A stretch of DNA of 64,000 nucleotides from Protonemura montana. Lineage: Eukaryota; Arthropoda; Insecta; Plecoptera; Nemouridae. A program made the translations under genes and the position numbers. A model generated the notes under the pieces. The model was not told the origin of the DNA, searched no databases, and saw nothing but the letters and a program-made list of their open reading frames with translations. How positions within the stretch are numbered: position 1 is the first letter of the stretch; the number at the start of each line of letters is the position of its first letter. Of the stretch, positions 11,553 to 24,370 are shown one piece after another. Location: assembly GCA_947568835.1 (NCBI GenBank), contig OX387603.1:10537943-10601942 (forward strand). The letters run 5' to 3'.

Positions 11553-14500
11553 TCAGTGCATCTGTTTGCGTCGGATCCAGAAACGTGCGCGGAAGTCGTC
11601 CGAACACGTTAAAAATGCGGGTGCTGTCGGCGAATGACAGATGAGCCGTACGGTGCCATTGTGACCAAGAGACAGAAGCTGCTTGCGCGACGCATTCCGA
11701 GAGTTCCAAGCGCAGAGCGACGTCGTCGCTTCGTCAGGGAACATCACAAAGTCCTCTGTGTGGTTGAACACTGCCTGCGCCTTGTGCTCTTGTTTACCTA
11801 AGTGATTAATGAAACACATCATGTTTAGTATCCTGTACATACTTTGGTACATGAACACAGCATCATTCATTAAAAACATAGATTTTTTTAATTTATAAGA
11901 GTCGAACTTTACCAGTGTTTGGGAAGAACAACTTTGATGAAGTATTAGTAATATTGCCACAAGCTATCTATGTCTAAGACACATTTTCTACATCTTGCAC
12001 TCCCTCTCTCTTTCAACAATAGCCAGCCTCTTGGCACTCTACTTAGATTACGCAGGCACACGATTATTCTTTAGTCAGTGCATTTTTGCTGTGTGAAAAA
12101 TGTCCATTCGTTCATCAATAGATTGGCTTCTAATATGGACCACTTAACATATCTACATGGCTTCTGGACCACTTACAGGAACTGATGTGGCATGGAACGT
12201 AGATAGTGGGTATATGAGTGGAAAAGCGTGGCGAGATCCGGCTCTGCTTGAGCGATTTAAAACGTACCTGTGGTGCCAGCACCAGTGTACGCGATGAGAC
12301 AGCGGCTGGTGGAGAGCTCCCACAGCTTGATCAGCGAGTCCTTACCAGAAGACAGCAAGTACTGCAAAGGAAAAACGATGGAAAAAGTCTAGGTGTCCCA
12401 CATTTGTACTTGCAGTAACAAGTTTTCTTTCACCATTGCATCTTTGACATATGCCTCGGTGACTCTCGCAACTGTTCGTTTTCTCATGTCACAGGTTTAA
12501 CCAAAAGATCAATACATCTGGGATTTTTTGTTCTTAATTTGGGAAGAGCAGTGGACTTGTGTTGGCTCAGAGAAATCACTTTTCCAACATTAATTAATGT
12601 AAATTTAGGTCTCAAATGCACAATGAAGAAATGTATTTCTGTCTATATTTTAGGAGCTATCAATTGAAATGTCAACATACAATCCAAACCATATGTCCAA
12701 TCAAAAATGGATCTTTACCAAAAACAATAATTATTGAAATCAGAGATTTTAAATAAAGTATTTCAGTTTTCCATGGTCAGGCGTGGCGAGAATGTCTTAT
12801 TGTGGAAGTACGTATGTGAGAGCTTGCCATTTCCTCGCATTTCATCATTTTCCCCTCGCATTTCCCGCCCACCTGCTGACCTATCCCCTCCCCCGATCGA
12901 CCCGCTACTGCCTACGCGTATGGGGCAAATAATTTTGCATTAACCAAATTACAGACCTTCAGCAATTTTGTTGTTGTACAGACCTTAATGAATGCTCCAA
13001 AGATAATAAAAAAAATATGTGAAGGTACAAGAAAATTGCATAAATATAAAACCAGTTTAGTATATCTAGGTCCCATTAGTCGAAAAGTTTGCCCACAAAA
13101 TTTCTTATGGGACTGCTATTTCCAGAGAACATACCCAAAAAGTGTAGTATTCAAACATTTATTCTTGGATTTGAAGTGAGCAGATTTTTTTTTTCTTTTG
13201 CCTCTCAAAATTTCTAGCATAGTTGTCTTGATCAGAAAAAAAACATTTGGATTAACAGGTGAAAGTCCACTGAGTTTTTATTTGATCTCAACTTAATTTC
13301 TTCTGGAAGTAATTAGGGAATAGTAATGACTAATGAGTATGATGTGTTTCAAACCTTGCCGTTGCGTGAAAATCTAACAGAACAGACTTCCGCTCCTTCG
13401 TGTGCCTTGGCAAAGTTGTTAACACTACGGTTGGAAACAGAGTCCCATAGCTTTATGCATCCATCTTTTCCTGCTGACGCATACAGCTTTGCATCGGGGC
13501 TATACCTAAGGGAGAAGAAAAATATTTTGATATAAGTCTTAAAGGTGAATGTTGTTAGTAGGCTGTGTTGGCCATTTTTACCAGCGGTTATTTTTCTGTA
13601 TATACTATCACAACTTAAATATATCCTGTTGCATTACTATTTCATTTTTAATTAGTATCATGGCACTAAGTGGCACTCACTTGATGGAGGTAATTGAGTC
13701 CGTATGCTGGTGCGATGGAATACTTGAGACGAAGCATTGCGCCGTTTGAATGTCGTAGAGACGCACCACAGGATGATTCGTCCCCACCACCAGAAAGTCT
13801 CCACTCGGGTGGAAAGACATGCACCGGATCTGGTCTGCGTCCTGTGGAAAACCAACAAACCTTAAACAACCAGTGGGGACCAATGCTGGAACATTCTAAT
13901 TTACAGGTGTCACTTTTACCATAGAATGATAATAAAATTAGCAAGGCTTAGAGACTATGATCATGCAAAAAGGCTACTGTGTATTGCATGAAAGATAATT
14001 TTTTAGAAGTAGTAGGTTTCAAGACAATTTATGAGAAGGGGTGACTAAATGTTAACAAGAACCGTTATCGTTTTAACTCAACGTAGCTAAGCTAGTTAAT
14101 GTTATAAACTTCTTACTAGAATTGAGACCCCTGATTTAGCTGTACAGTATGTGGTCATAAACTAATTATTCGAAACTTAATGCAATCTTCATGGAAAATT
14201 GTTCTCAATCAAATAGATAGGTTTTTATGGAGTCAGCAAACACAAAAAATGTTGGTTCAAAGCAGAGAGAAGTGATTGAGCAAAAATATGAAGAATTGAG
14301 CTGTTATTATTGAAACTTTGGTAAAAAAAAAAAAAAAAGTTAAGTGGGTATAAAAAAAACATTGTTTCAAAATACAAAAAAAAAAAAAATTATTATAAAA
14401 CTTAGTAACCAGTTTTTGTTAACAAAGTAGCCGCAAGTTTTGTAGTTTCTGCTCTGGACAGTTTTTATTTTACCCAAGACAGCTTTCAGGCAGAAAAGTA

Positions 14501-16267
14501 ACCAAAATCCATCTCGGCAATTTGCCTGATAATTGGAGAAAGTAGAACTTTAAATGTGTTGGGTTGTAAAAAGTGACTGTACAATTGAGATTCAAATCAC
14601 TGCAACCAAGTAGGCAACACTACATCCACAATAGAAAAAATATTATTTATTTATTCACTTTTGACAGATTGGTAAATGTTACAATCACATTCCGAGAAAC
14701 GACCAAGTCAAATAATTTTAATTCATAGACACTGAATATTTGCATGGAAAAAAACACTGAATTTAACTTGCCCAAATGATTTTTTTATTTCCTCCACGAA
14801 CTCACCGTAATTGTCCGGAAAGCCTTCTTCACAGACGTCTTGCTGAAGTCGAACAGCTTGACAGTGTAGTCCCTGCTGCCAGAGACAAGGATGAGCTCGC
14901 GTGGATGAAACTCGAGACACGTGACCTCTTCAAGGTGATCGTATAGGGTCCGGATGACCGGATGACCCTGTGATTCACCCGCCTGCTCCAGATTGGTAGC
15001 CATTTCGGGCGCTGACTTGGCCAGCATCCGGTCCACATCCAGGATCTATTCAGCAACAAGGGGCACTCATAATTACGTGTGGGCTTGGCCGAATGGTCCT
15101 TGTCTTGCACTACGCAAGATATATTTGATTTGTTAAAGTGTGACTTGCTCAATCTTGACAAGCCTAAACCTGTTATAAGATTTAATAAATCTCCACTTGA
15201 GTATGAACAGTCCATATTTTGATATAAGCTATCCACAAACCAGCAATACCTATCAGAAATCAGTGCTTGATTAAGTAACAAAATTATCACATTATGTCAT
15301 ATTGAGTTTCAGTAATCTTTGGCAGAAAGCTAAAAAAAAAAAACACATGTTTACACCACTCACAAGCATTAACGCAGGTTATTCTCTAATTTTGTCCTGA
15401 TATGTTCTCTTCATAACTAAAACATGCATTTTGTAAACAGTATCAACAGTGCAACAAGTGGCCAGCAATGCTTCTGAATTATAATAGAATCGAGTTATAC
15501 CTTAATAGATGCATCCACACTGCCAGTAGCGATAAGCTGGCCATCCACACTGAATGCACCAGCTCGGCAGTTTCCTTTATGTGACGTCACATATGCCGTC
15601 TCGTAAAGAGCGGGCTCGGGCGCTCCTGATTGTACATCCGTCTCATATTCAAGATCTAAAAAAAATTATAAGTAACATTTTCATACAGATCTTTCAATGG
15701 GTATTTGGGAAATATAGTGGAATTTCATTTGGACATAAATGACAGAGACGCTTTCGATGATGAAATGATTGAGTTGGAAACAAAATGCTCCGACGTTAAT
15801 ATCAACATTCACTTTATTTCTAGCACAGCTTCTAGTAGTAATGGTAAAATTAACACTAACCAAGTCCTGGGCCAAGCATAGCCTCCTGCGCTGGGGGAAC
15901 CGCAGTACCCGGTAGCACTGGACGCTGTATTCGTTCTGGATCGCTTTGTAATCCGTTCATGACGACATGTAGTAATCGATCAGATGGTGGGCATGGCAGC
16001 TCACCACTAGTAAGCGACGATAATCCCACTGCCAAACTTTGGTGTCCATCGTAAAATAATTGACTGGAAGAATAATGTATCGTTAATTATCGAATAATAG
16101 TCGAGTAAACAATACATAACCTTATAATATAACCATCACACATAACCTCAATCAGGTGACCGGCGCCTATTAAATATAGTGCTTAACTCGTACCTGACCA
16201 TCAATTGATAAAGCATCTCTCTGCATTTTAAGATGTTCTTTGGGTCCAGCTTGTCGGTTATGTTCAT
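11553..16267 (-). CDS. CSTF1: Cleavage stimulation factor subunit 1 (CstF-50), complete
   Basis: CstF binds the GU-rich downstream element and promotes pre-mRNA 3' cleavage in the nucleus; this is the WD40 subunit. Eight exons join in frame: 16267-16194, 16063-15861, 15655-15501, 15045-14806, 13841-13681, 13505-13355, 12361-12268 and 11797-11553, giving 440 residues, close to the usual 431. The N-terminus [20 protein letters not shown] is the conserved homodimerisation region. Then come a linker (PSDRLLHVV) and seven WD-type blades, for example [65 protein letters not shown] and the last, [11 protein letters not shown]. All introns are GT-AG. The start matches the family exactly. Intron 4, between 14806 and 13841, is AT-rich and holds poly-A runs. 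Confidence 0.97.
14320..14395 (+). repeat. Poly-A tracts in a CSTF1 intron
   Basis: Two runs of about 14-16 A lie at roughly 14323-14338 and 14379-14391, with a shorter run between. No retroposed gene precedes them. Confidence 0.8.
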
Positions 16268-18102
16268 TTTGAAAGAGTGTCTTCAAGTGAGTTGTTCGAT
16301 TGGATTTTACACGACAAAGATTAATACATTCCTCTGACAGAACATTTGATTACTGATCTGCTGCTAGCGAGCGAGTAGTGAACCTTAAGTATGCCGGCAA
16401 GTTTTCGAATTTTCCCTTGGGACCATTGGTTCCTGAAAACTAGACACCCATCCACACCTAATAGAATTTTTCATTCCTGATCACAGAAAAGCTGATATAG
16501 TTTATCATGTAAAAATCATATAAAATCATGTATCATGTAAAAAGTTACATTCAACTCCCCATAACAACAAAATCTTTCCATTCAGTACATACTGGAGGAA
16601 GGGTTGAAGAAGGCAGGAGAGAGGGAGCGTAACTTACCAGAGCTGGAGTGGTGTACATGTCTGGATTTAACATTTTGGCAATTAGCCTTTGTCACCTGTA
16701 GAGAAGGATAACTGATGACCAGTAATTCTACAGATTGCACCTGGTGGGTGGCTATTATTTTTGCAAATGCAGCAGAAACTAAAAGTTTCCAGAGTCACAA
16801 GGTCTTTCTTTTGTTAATATTATTTCTCATTTTCTGCCAACGGATTCCACCGATTGTCGTAAAAATCTTCATTCCCACGGACCTGCAGCCTGTGCCCTGT
16901 GGCGTGGTAAAAATCAATGATTAAAAAAAAGTGAATGGAGGGGTCAGACTCGGAGCTTCAAGCCATTCGGGCATTTTAGATTATTTAAAGTTCCAGTTTG
17001 CAAAAATTCCTCATGATATCCCAAAATTCTGTCTGATTGTGTGTTTTTTTTAGGAAATCCTATTGGCTTAAACTATTGGCTTACATTATCTGCAAAAAAC
17101 ATAATTATAATATGCACTTAAAATTTTTGTCCTGCTTTGGTACTTTTCAAACCTAGCAATCCTACCAATATAGTACCATAAGTGGAAAAACAGTCTTGCA
17201 ATAAATGATTTAAGCAACAATCTGTCCGATCAAAATATTTTATTCACTTTTGTAGTGCTAAATAGTACATATTTATCCGGGGAAGTAAGTTGAAAGTTTA
17301 AACCTGCAAGCTTAGAAAAAGGAATCCCTTTTCTCATTACATTCTCTAATCTGTAAGCATTGACAGTTTTTCGACCATGCTTCGACATAGCATAGTAAAA
17401 CGTAGTACCTAAGCAAGCTCTATAAGTAATTAAGTGCCAGCATGAATTTTATATACCAACACATTCAGTGCATGAAAAGAGGTAAAGTGATTTGAGATCA
17501 AGCTCCGATCAAGTCTGGTAGTGGAACGGTATATATGGTCTTCGGTTTGTGTTTTTACGTCCATTGAGTACCTGTCAAAGACTGTGAAGAAGCTTCAACC
17601 AAAATCAAGGACTACTTTATTTCTAAATTTTTTGCAAACATACTTAATAAATCAACTGCATTCAAAACAGGTGTATGCATTCAAACACACTCTCAAACTC
17701 GATGAGCTAGCTGGTTGGCACCAAAATTTGAACCCAGGCAAGATTCATGTGCAAAATCTGGAAGCTATATTCACTTTTGTCAAAGTGACATTTTGAGGTT
17801 AAGCGCGGTTAAGATCTTTGGTCAAATTGATCAAGATTCTGTCAATATTCTTTGCCGAATACTTAAAGACGAGGAGATAGGGGCAAAATAGCTAGAGGTA
17901 CAAACAAACATCTCCTTAAGAATGCCTTTCAGGAGATGTTCGGCGAAAACATGCTTTAACACACAAAATTGTCGCCCTAATCTCAAGTTCTTTGAGAGTC
18001 CGAAAGATAATAACTGGTTAGCCATTTAATCTGAAAGAAAACCATTAAATTACCATGCTTCTTGCTTACAATAAATATGCTTATTATGCTTATTTCTTCC
18101 AG
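16268..18102. other. Region between CSTF1 start and the THAP-ZAD gene
   Basis: This segment must contain the CSTF1 promoter and probably the first exon of the plus-strand THAP-ZAD gene. I looked for the missing THAP start (Met, C-x2-4-C, then an FxxFP motif) and found no convincing candidate. ORFs at 16715-16924 and 17521-17796 lack that pattern. One copy of the dispersed repeat shared with 20875 and 41276 sits at 16606-16638. Confidence 0.5.
16606..16638 (+). repeat. Dispersed repeat copy (GAAGAAGG...GAGCGTAACTTACC)
   Basis: Shares GAAGAAGG..GAGAGAGGGAGCG(T/C)AACT(T/A)ACC with sequences at 20875-20909 and with the left arm at 41276-41305. Only this arm was recognised here. Confidence 0.6.
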
Positions 18103-21100
18103 TTACCGCCAATGGGCCATCAACAGTGGCAGACTCGACTTGCTCGAGCTAGGAAAAAAGTTCTTTCTGTGTGCCGATCATTTTGAGGAAGGTTGCTTCC
18201 TCAACCCCAAATTCCGGACCATCTTCATTCGGGGTGGTTCCATACCCATCCCCAGCATTTTCCGTAACAACTTTGTTGACTTTGTGCCAAGTGCACTCCA
18301 AAAGAGTGTGAATGGGCTTCAAGGAGCAATAGATCCCACACTCACTTCTGATGAGCATGAAACAAGTGATTCAAGGACTTTGCTGAATGCAGAAGATGTC
18401 GAACGAGGTTTGTTGCTTGAAAATTGTATACACAATTGCAGAATTTAATGAAATAGTTTCTAAGGTTTCCTATATTATAGACAGCCAGGAGCAAGAAAGC
18501 CAGAAACTCTGCCGTCTATGTGCAACTTCGTTACGAGAATCAGAACTTATATCTATTACTCAAGTCACAGAAGACAATGAATCTCCACTGGACCGATTAG
18601 CACGGTTGATGCCGGATACAGTAAGTGTCAAAATATTACTTTTTTTTTGTATTCTTACATATATTACACATACATAGTAATTTATTAAATAGTCATAGAC
18701 ATAAAAATATGGGACTGTTAATAGATTGTTATATTCTTCCTCAGGTTAGTGCTGATGACGGACTTCCACAGTTTGCCTGCCCAGCTTGTTTAACAAAGCT
18801 CGAACTATGTGATAGAACCATTGTCAACTTTATTGCAGCAGACACCAAGCTACGCTCACTCTTCCTCTCGTACGACTTACCAATGGCAGGGGTGGGAAAA
18901 CTTTAACTCCAATGTATTAAAATAGTTTCATTGAACAATAAGACTAGTGTCTATCATTGGTTAACCTGCTCTCGACAGACAGATGCGTGGGATGCATTCC
19001 CAGATGGGCCTGGCGACGACCTGGACGCTGTCGACGCCTCCACTCTAGCCGTTGCTCTTCATGATGCTTGTCCACCAGAAGAACACAATCTTCACAACAC
19101 GTGCTCACCAAAGGACAATGACACCTGTCCATCAGGAATAGTCAGCATCCATGACTCGTGTCTCCTAAAACATGAGCTTCACAATACCTGTCCTCTCAAT
19201 GTCCATCATCTTGGAGACACCTGCCCGCCAAAGCAAGGTCTCTTCGACGACACAACCGGACCGATTGCGGCAACAACTGAGGTTCAAAATTTTTGCGAAG
19301 ATGTACTGGAGCGCAACATCGTGTTGAAGTGCCCGCTCTGCCACGCTGGGTTTCCGACAGAAACACAACTTGCCAGCCATCGGCGGCTACATGATGGCTC
19401 AACACCACACGAGTGCCCAACCTGTGCAATGCGCTTTGCGTTCCGTGCGCAGCTGCGAAGGCATTTGACTATGCACCAAGCAGAACACTTGGCTGTGATT
19501 GCAGGTATGAAAAGCCATCATTGATTGAGATCCAAATAGCCATTTATTTGAGTTTAGCTTGAAATAAGGATGGAATTAATTAACTTGGATATTTCTGCAG
19601 GTTTTCTGGAGATTTCCTCCAATAATTCTCAGGGGGCGAGCATAATTTTCGACAGTGATTCGACGAGCATTCCACCTATCAATCCTCCAAGGCTTACAAG
19701 CATCTCAAATGGCAATTATAAATGCATTCCTAAACTCAAAATTATCAAGCTAAAACACATTGTATAAACCTAGAGATAGCTTGGAAATACTAGATTGGGT
19801 TTTAAATATCAGTTGAAATTGACAAACTCAATAGATCGAGCACAACTTCTAACCGTGTGTTTGTGTCTGCAGTTGTAAACGGAATGGTGTGCGCCGAGTG
19901 CGGAAGCATGTTTGGGAGCCCAGCAGCACTGCGCAGACATGAAAGAACCCACCGAGGTCACTCTTGTCTTTGCTGTCGCTGCGGTAAAGTCTTGGCCAAC
20001 CCAGCCAGTCTTAAGGTACCCATAACATCAAAACTATTCAGTTTTTCCTGTCACCATTTGAAAAATGTGCTGTCAGGGGGGGGGGGGGGAGATAGCTACT
20101 CGTTAGGGATCAAATATTTTCATATAAGGCAGCTGCCGATATACAGTGATGGCTCAAAGAGAAATATTGGTGATTTCCGGTTAGTTTTCAGTGAACAAGT
20201 TTTTTGGACAAAATAATGTGTGTTGCTCAGGTCATTCATGAAGCCATACATAAAAACATAATGATTACTCCATTTCAGGTCCATCAACGGTCCCACTCCA
20301 CTGAGCGTCGTTTCCTGTGCGACAAATGTCCAAAAAAGTTCAAAGAAGCATCGTCCCTAGCTCGCCACAAATCCACGCACACCCAGCACAAGGCGTTCCC
20401 CTGCCCAAACTGTGACCTTTCTTTTGCCACATCCTCTCTCCTCCGCCAACATTCGACGATCCATGCTTCAGAACGTTCTTTCCGCTGCCTTCGCTGCCCT
20501 GCGGCATTTGGACGACGTGGAAACCTTGCTGCGCATGTGGTGCAGTGCGAACGCAGGCCGCACCAGTGCACCACGTGCGGGAAACGGGTCCGCGACGAAC
20601 TCACTCTTAAGTACCACGTGTCACGGCACACGGGAGAACGACGACCCTTTGGCTGTGCTAGCTGCACACGGCGGTTCCGTTCAGCTGGCACCTTGCGTAC
20701 GCATCTGCGCATGCATTCAGGGGAACGGCCGTATGGGTGAGTTAGCTGGCAAAGGGGATTATTCGTTCTTATGTTCATTAAGTATTCAACTGTTCTTTCT
20801 TTGCAAATGTTTCAAGTTGACTTTCATTGTTCTATAATGAAAATTGAGTGCCAAAAGGCTGGATATTGATTGTGGAGAAGAAGGAAAGAGAGGGGAAGCT
20901 CAACTTACTGATGATGAAAATTGGCATTGCACTTAAAGACTTGTGGCATTTTCGACTGGCCTTCACCAAGGCCAACTTCCTGGATTAAGTTATGCTCTTC
21001 ACTGGGCTTACACCAGCTTCGAGCAGAGTGCTCTCACCCTAAAGCATGGTCACTATAGCTGTCAAGTGTATTTTTCTTTTTAATGCACAGTCAAAATTCT

Positions 21101-22063
21101 TGTAGCAAAAAAAGTGCACTGTGAGTGATCCGAGAGTAAGCAACTCTGGCAATTGAATGCACGAAAGTTGCACTGGAGCAGTCACATGCCCGGGTCAAAA
21201 ATGCTGATCACTTCCAGGATGCACCTGGGTAGCCATTCAAATATGCTAACAGTTGTCACTGCCTGCTCATTGCCATTGCAGTGTTCATTTTTGCGTAGGT
21301 GTGGCAAGTGCGGGGAAAAGTTCCGTTCGGCGGGTACTCTGCACCAGCACTCGGCGCGGCATCGCGACGAGCGGCCATTCGGATGTGCGCTTTGCGAACG
21401 TCGCTTCAAACGCCGTCCCTCCCTGGTCAGTTTCCATTTAGCGATACATACCTTGGAGCCTAGTCTCAACCCAGTTTTGTTGGTGAAAACTAAACTTTCT
21501 GTCACCTAGAATTCATGGCTGAATTAGTTTTCACTTGAGTAACCTATAAAAGATTTAGTAAGATCTCATGATAATAAGTGGACAACTCCAATAATGGAAG
21601 CGTAAATACCATAAAAAATAAGGCGCTGTAAAAAAAAGAAGAGTATCAACTTAATAAATATAGAGATTTTTACACCAAAAACAAAAATATAAGAAATTTA
21701 GAGGTCTGAACATTTTTCTTTTTAGTGAAAAGGCTTTTCAGGGTGCTCTAGAACCTATAGCTCCTCCACAGACAGCCCACATTTCCTAATTATGGGTACA
21801 AGCTACAACATCAATAACCTTCAAAGATAAATGCAACTCCGTTGATTATGGACGCTTTTCAGACGGTACACCTGCGGACCCACACAGGTGAGCGACCGTA
21901 CGGCTGCGCAATCTGTCAGCGCGCCTTTGCCCAACGCGGTGACCTGCGCAAGCACCAGCGCACGCACCGGGAGCTAGTACCTACACTCGAGCCTTTTGCG
22001 CTTGGCGAGCTTGGGGAACTGCTTTTGCTAGAGCTGCCCGCTGTGGAAGTAGAAGTGCCCTGA
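18103..22063 (+). CDS. THAP + ZAD + multi-C2H2 zinc-finger protein (first exon not found)
   Basis: Eight exons join in frame: 18103-18407, 18481-18620, 18745-18891, 18979-19504, 19873-20015, 20279-20736, 21299-21425 and 21863-22063 (about 681 codons), all GT-AG. Exon 1 begins inside a THAP domain: RQWAINSGR, then the C-x2-H pair in [12 protein letters not shown], then a closing IPSIF like the family AVPTIF. A ZAD follows ([10 protein letters not shown] and [12 protein letters not shown]-x2-C twice), a domain used for dimerisation in arthropod factors. An acidic linker with repeated TCP/SCL motifs leads to 12 C2H2-type fingers; finger 7 is C2HC (AAHVVQC). Several finger links are TGER/SGERP-like. 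Fingers 4 and 11 are split by introns. The product is most likely a nuclear DNA-binding regulator; target unknown. The THAP N-terminal C-x-C half must lie on an upstream exon. Confidence 0.88.
19601..19767 (+). other. Possible alternative exon of the THAP-ZAD gene
   Basis: An acceptor (TTTCTGCAG) at 19592-19600 opens a frame of the right phase that runs 55 codons to a stop at 19765. Skipping it joins 19504 to 19873 in frame. A weak in-phase donor (GTGATT) at 19655 would allow inclusion of 54 bases. If used with its stop, it would give a protein ending after the first two fingers. This is inference only. Confidence 0.3.
20076..20089 (+). repeat. Poly-G run
   Basis: Fourteen consecutive G in an intron of the THAP-ZAD gene, followed by GAGATAG. 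It could form a G-rich structure or simply be slippage-prone. Confidence 0.9.
20875..20909 (+). repeat. Dispersed repeat copy (GAGAAGAAGGAAAGAGAGGG...)
   Basis: Resembles 16606-16638 and 41276-41305, including GAAGAAGGAA(G)AGAG and CAACTTAC. Lies in the intron between the finger-9 and finger-10 exons. Confidence 0.55.
21122..21186 (+). repeat. Dispersed repeat, copy 1 of 2
   Basis: GTGATCCGAGAGTAAGCAACT and AAAGTTGCACTGGAGCAGTCAC match the segment at 30235-30298 in order and spacing with few changes. Both copies are intronic, in unrelated genes, so this is an interspersed repeat. Confidence 0.8.
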
Positions 22064-24104
22064 AATGATGCAGAAAAAGATAAATGCTGCCACGATAACC
22101 CTGTTGGCCATCCACTAGTTAAGTAAAGGTTAGCCTTGATGATGATAAAAAGCAAGGTAATGCTTTATCATCTTTATCAAATGCAATGGAAGCTTGTCCA
22201 GTGGATAGACAGGCTATTTAAACTTGGATTGTGGGCAGAGAGAGAAGTGATTGTTTAGTCCTATTATTTGTTGAATGTGATATTAGAGGTTAAGGGTCTG
22301 GAATAATGTTTCATTACTGCTGTCCAAAGATTAACTCAATGACATAAGCTAACAGTGAAAGGAGTTTTTCCGGTTTTTAATTTTGCTGTCATGTTGATTA
22401 AATTGGTAAATTAATCAAAGTTGCTCAGTGATCGTTATTAAAATCAACTGTAAGCAACTAAAAATGTGTGGACAGGAATTCCATGTACCCTTTCCTAACC
22501 TCTCAACAAAGCTTCCTTAACATATCCGATTACTGCGTAAGATCGTTTGGAGGTCTCATCACCTTTGGTTAGCTCCCTACAATTAAAGGGTAGGATAATT
22601 CAAGATAGAATTAAAAAAAAAGAGGTCAGGTTTATCAATGAAACACAACAGCATAGACTTATTAAAAAACATTTTTACCAACGACACCTTGCGTGTGGAT
22701 TGCGACGCAAGCTACCTATGCTAAAACAACGCCTGTCGAAGGCAGTCTACGAATGCCTTAAAAAACTAGAGCTAACGACTAGCAGCGGCCAGCCAAGACG
22801 GTGGCCGCCGGTCGAGGCGAGGTAGAACGCAGCTACTGGCCTCGGCACGAGTGTATCGAGGCCTTCGAGAGGACGTGTCGCCCGGCCACCGCTAACAAAC
22901 TGAGCTACCGTAGAGAACGTCGAGATTATGGGTAAAGATAGAGACCCAGCGCCAAGAAGCCCTAACTGGTTGCTTCTCAATCCGTGCAATGTTGAAGACA
23001 CCCAAGGTTCGATAACTGGTTTTAACTGAATGACAGTATTCTCAAAATTAGAACCGAAGTTATTCAACATTTGAGATCAAAACTTCAGGACAGCAAGAAA
23101 CGCAACCACCGCTATTGCAGCAAATCGTGAAACTATCGTGCCTAGTTCATGCCACGGTTGGCGCTGGGTTTCTGCCGTAACTAATAAACACAATGGCACC
23201 AGCAAAGCAGCTGGATAATTCACAAGCTCTGTATGGAAGGCTTTCCTACAAATTCCCACACATCTCCACTATTTGGATAGTAATTATTGTGGGCTGGCTT
23301 GAGCTCCGTTTAGTGCTACCTGTGCTTTCAACAATAGGAAGGGTTCTACAAAAGCAAGTACATTGGAGGGAGGGCAGGGACACTGCTCCGCAACATCAGT
23401 CAAAGGTGGCGATCACAACCTCGATATAAAAGTTTCAGCCGCGTTTTTAAATCTAAAGAAATAAAATTCAGGCGAGTATTTTTGGTATTAATGCACTTCC
23501 AGAGAAACATAAATTACTGTAGCGTATGCCTTGTTGTGGGAGTCAAAATGACGATTAGAAGATTTTGCTGTCTGTGAGACTTTGCTGAAGGCAGCAAAAT
23601 ATTGAGCAGGTACAATAGTTCTAAACCCTTCCTGACTCTGTCGCTGCAGGTGAATGTGTCACGTGACCAAATCGAGCCCGCTCATTGACTCAAAGGACTG
23701 GGATATGTTGCAAAGGGAGCACTAAACGAGGCATTATGAAACTTACTCAGAGCTATAGTCTCGGTGGTAAATGGGGAAGCTCCCAAAATTACAAAATTAC
23801 CATTCATCTACGTAGAGCATGCATGTAGATGTCAATGACTTATTTGTTTAAAGTCTGTTGGTAGCCCAAGGCATAAGATATTATCCATTATGCAATGAGC
23901 TAGTGCCATCCATTACAGAACACCAACCTTCTTTTTATCACCCTATAGTTCATCAAAATGTAGGACATAAAGGCCGAGGCTCAGACTAATCCTACGACCA
24001 TTTCAATATCTTTCTGCATTCTTAGGGTATAATACTCTTTTAACTTGCCCTATGACCTTAATTGCTGCACATCGTGAGAATAAACGCGGCCAAACCTGCG
24101 GCAC

Positions 24105-24370
24105 CAGGTGTGCCGAGGCTAGAACGCCGGGCGAACGCGGTGCAAATGTAAACGTGCGAAAGAGATTTGTTGTTGGCGCTCTACGCGAGGCTACCTAGTC
24201 AACGCGCTAGGCTAGTCACTGCGTGAGGCTACTTTCCTTGAACGAGGCTAGAGCCCTAGAACGAGGCTAGAACAACTGGGCTTGGCTAGAGCCCCGGATC
24301 GAGGCTAGATCTCCATGCAAGGTCTGCGCCATCTCCGTGAGACTTAGACCTGTTGGAGGCTAGAATCCTG
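24105..24370 (+). repeat. Degenerate CGAGGCTAG-type repeat array
   Basis: The core GAGGCTA(G) or a near form recurs about ten times at irregular spacing of roughly 15-40 bases, often as GAACGAGGCTAGA(G/A)C or followed by CCC(T/G)(A/G)GA. A second cluster of the same core and orientation lies at 25985-26145. It looks like a diverged minisatellite. Confidence 0.7.

Noticed and set aside
16382..16445. ATG ORF with FRIFPWDHWF as the missing THAP exon
   Set aside because: It has an FxxFP-like motif but no upstream Cys pair and no suitable donor.
20284..20778. 164-codon minus-strand ORF over the zinc-finger exon
   Set aside because: The plus frame encodes C2H2 fingers; the minus frame is a shadow.
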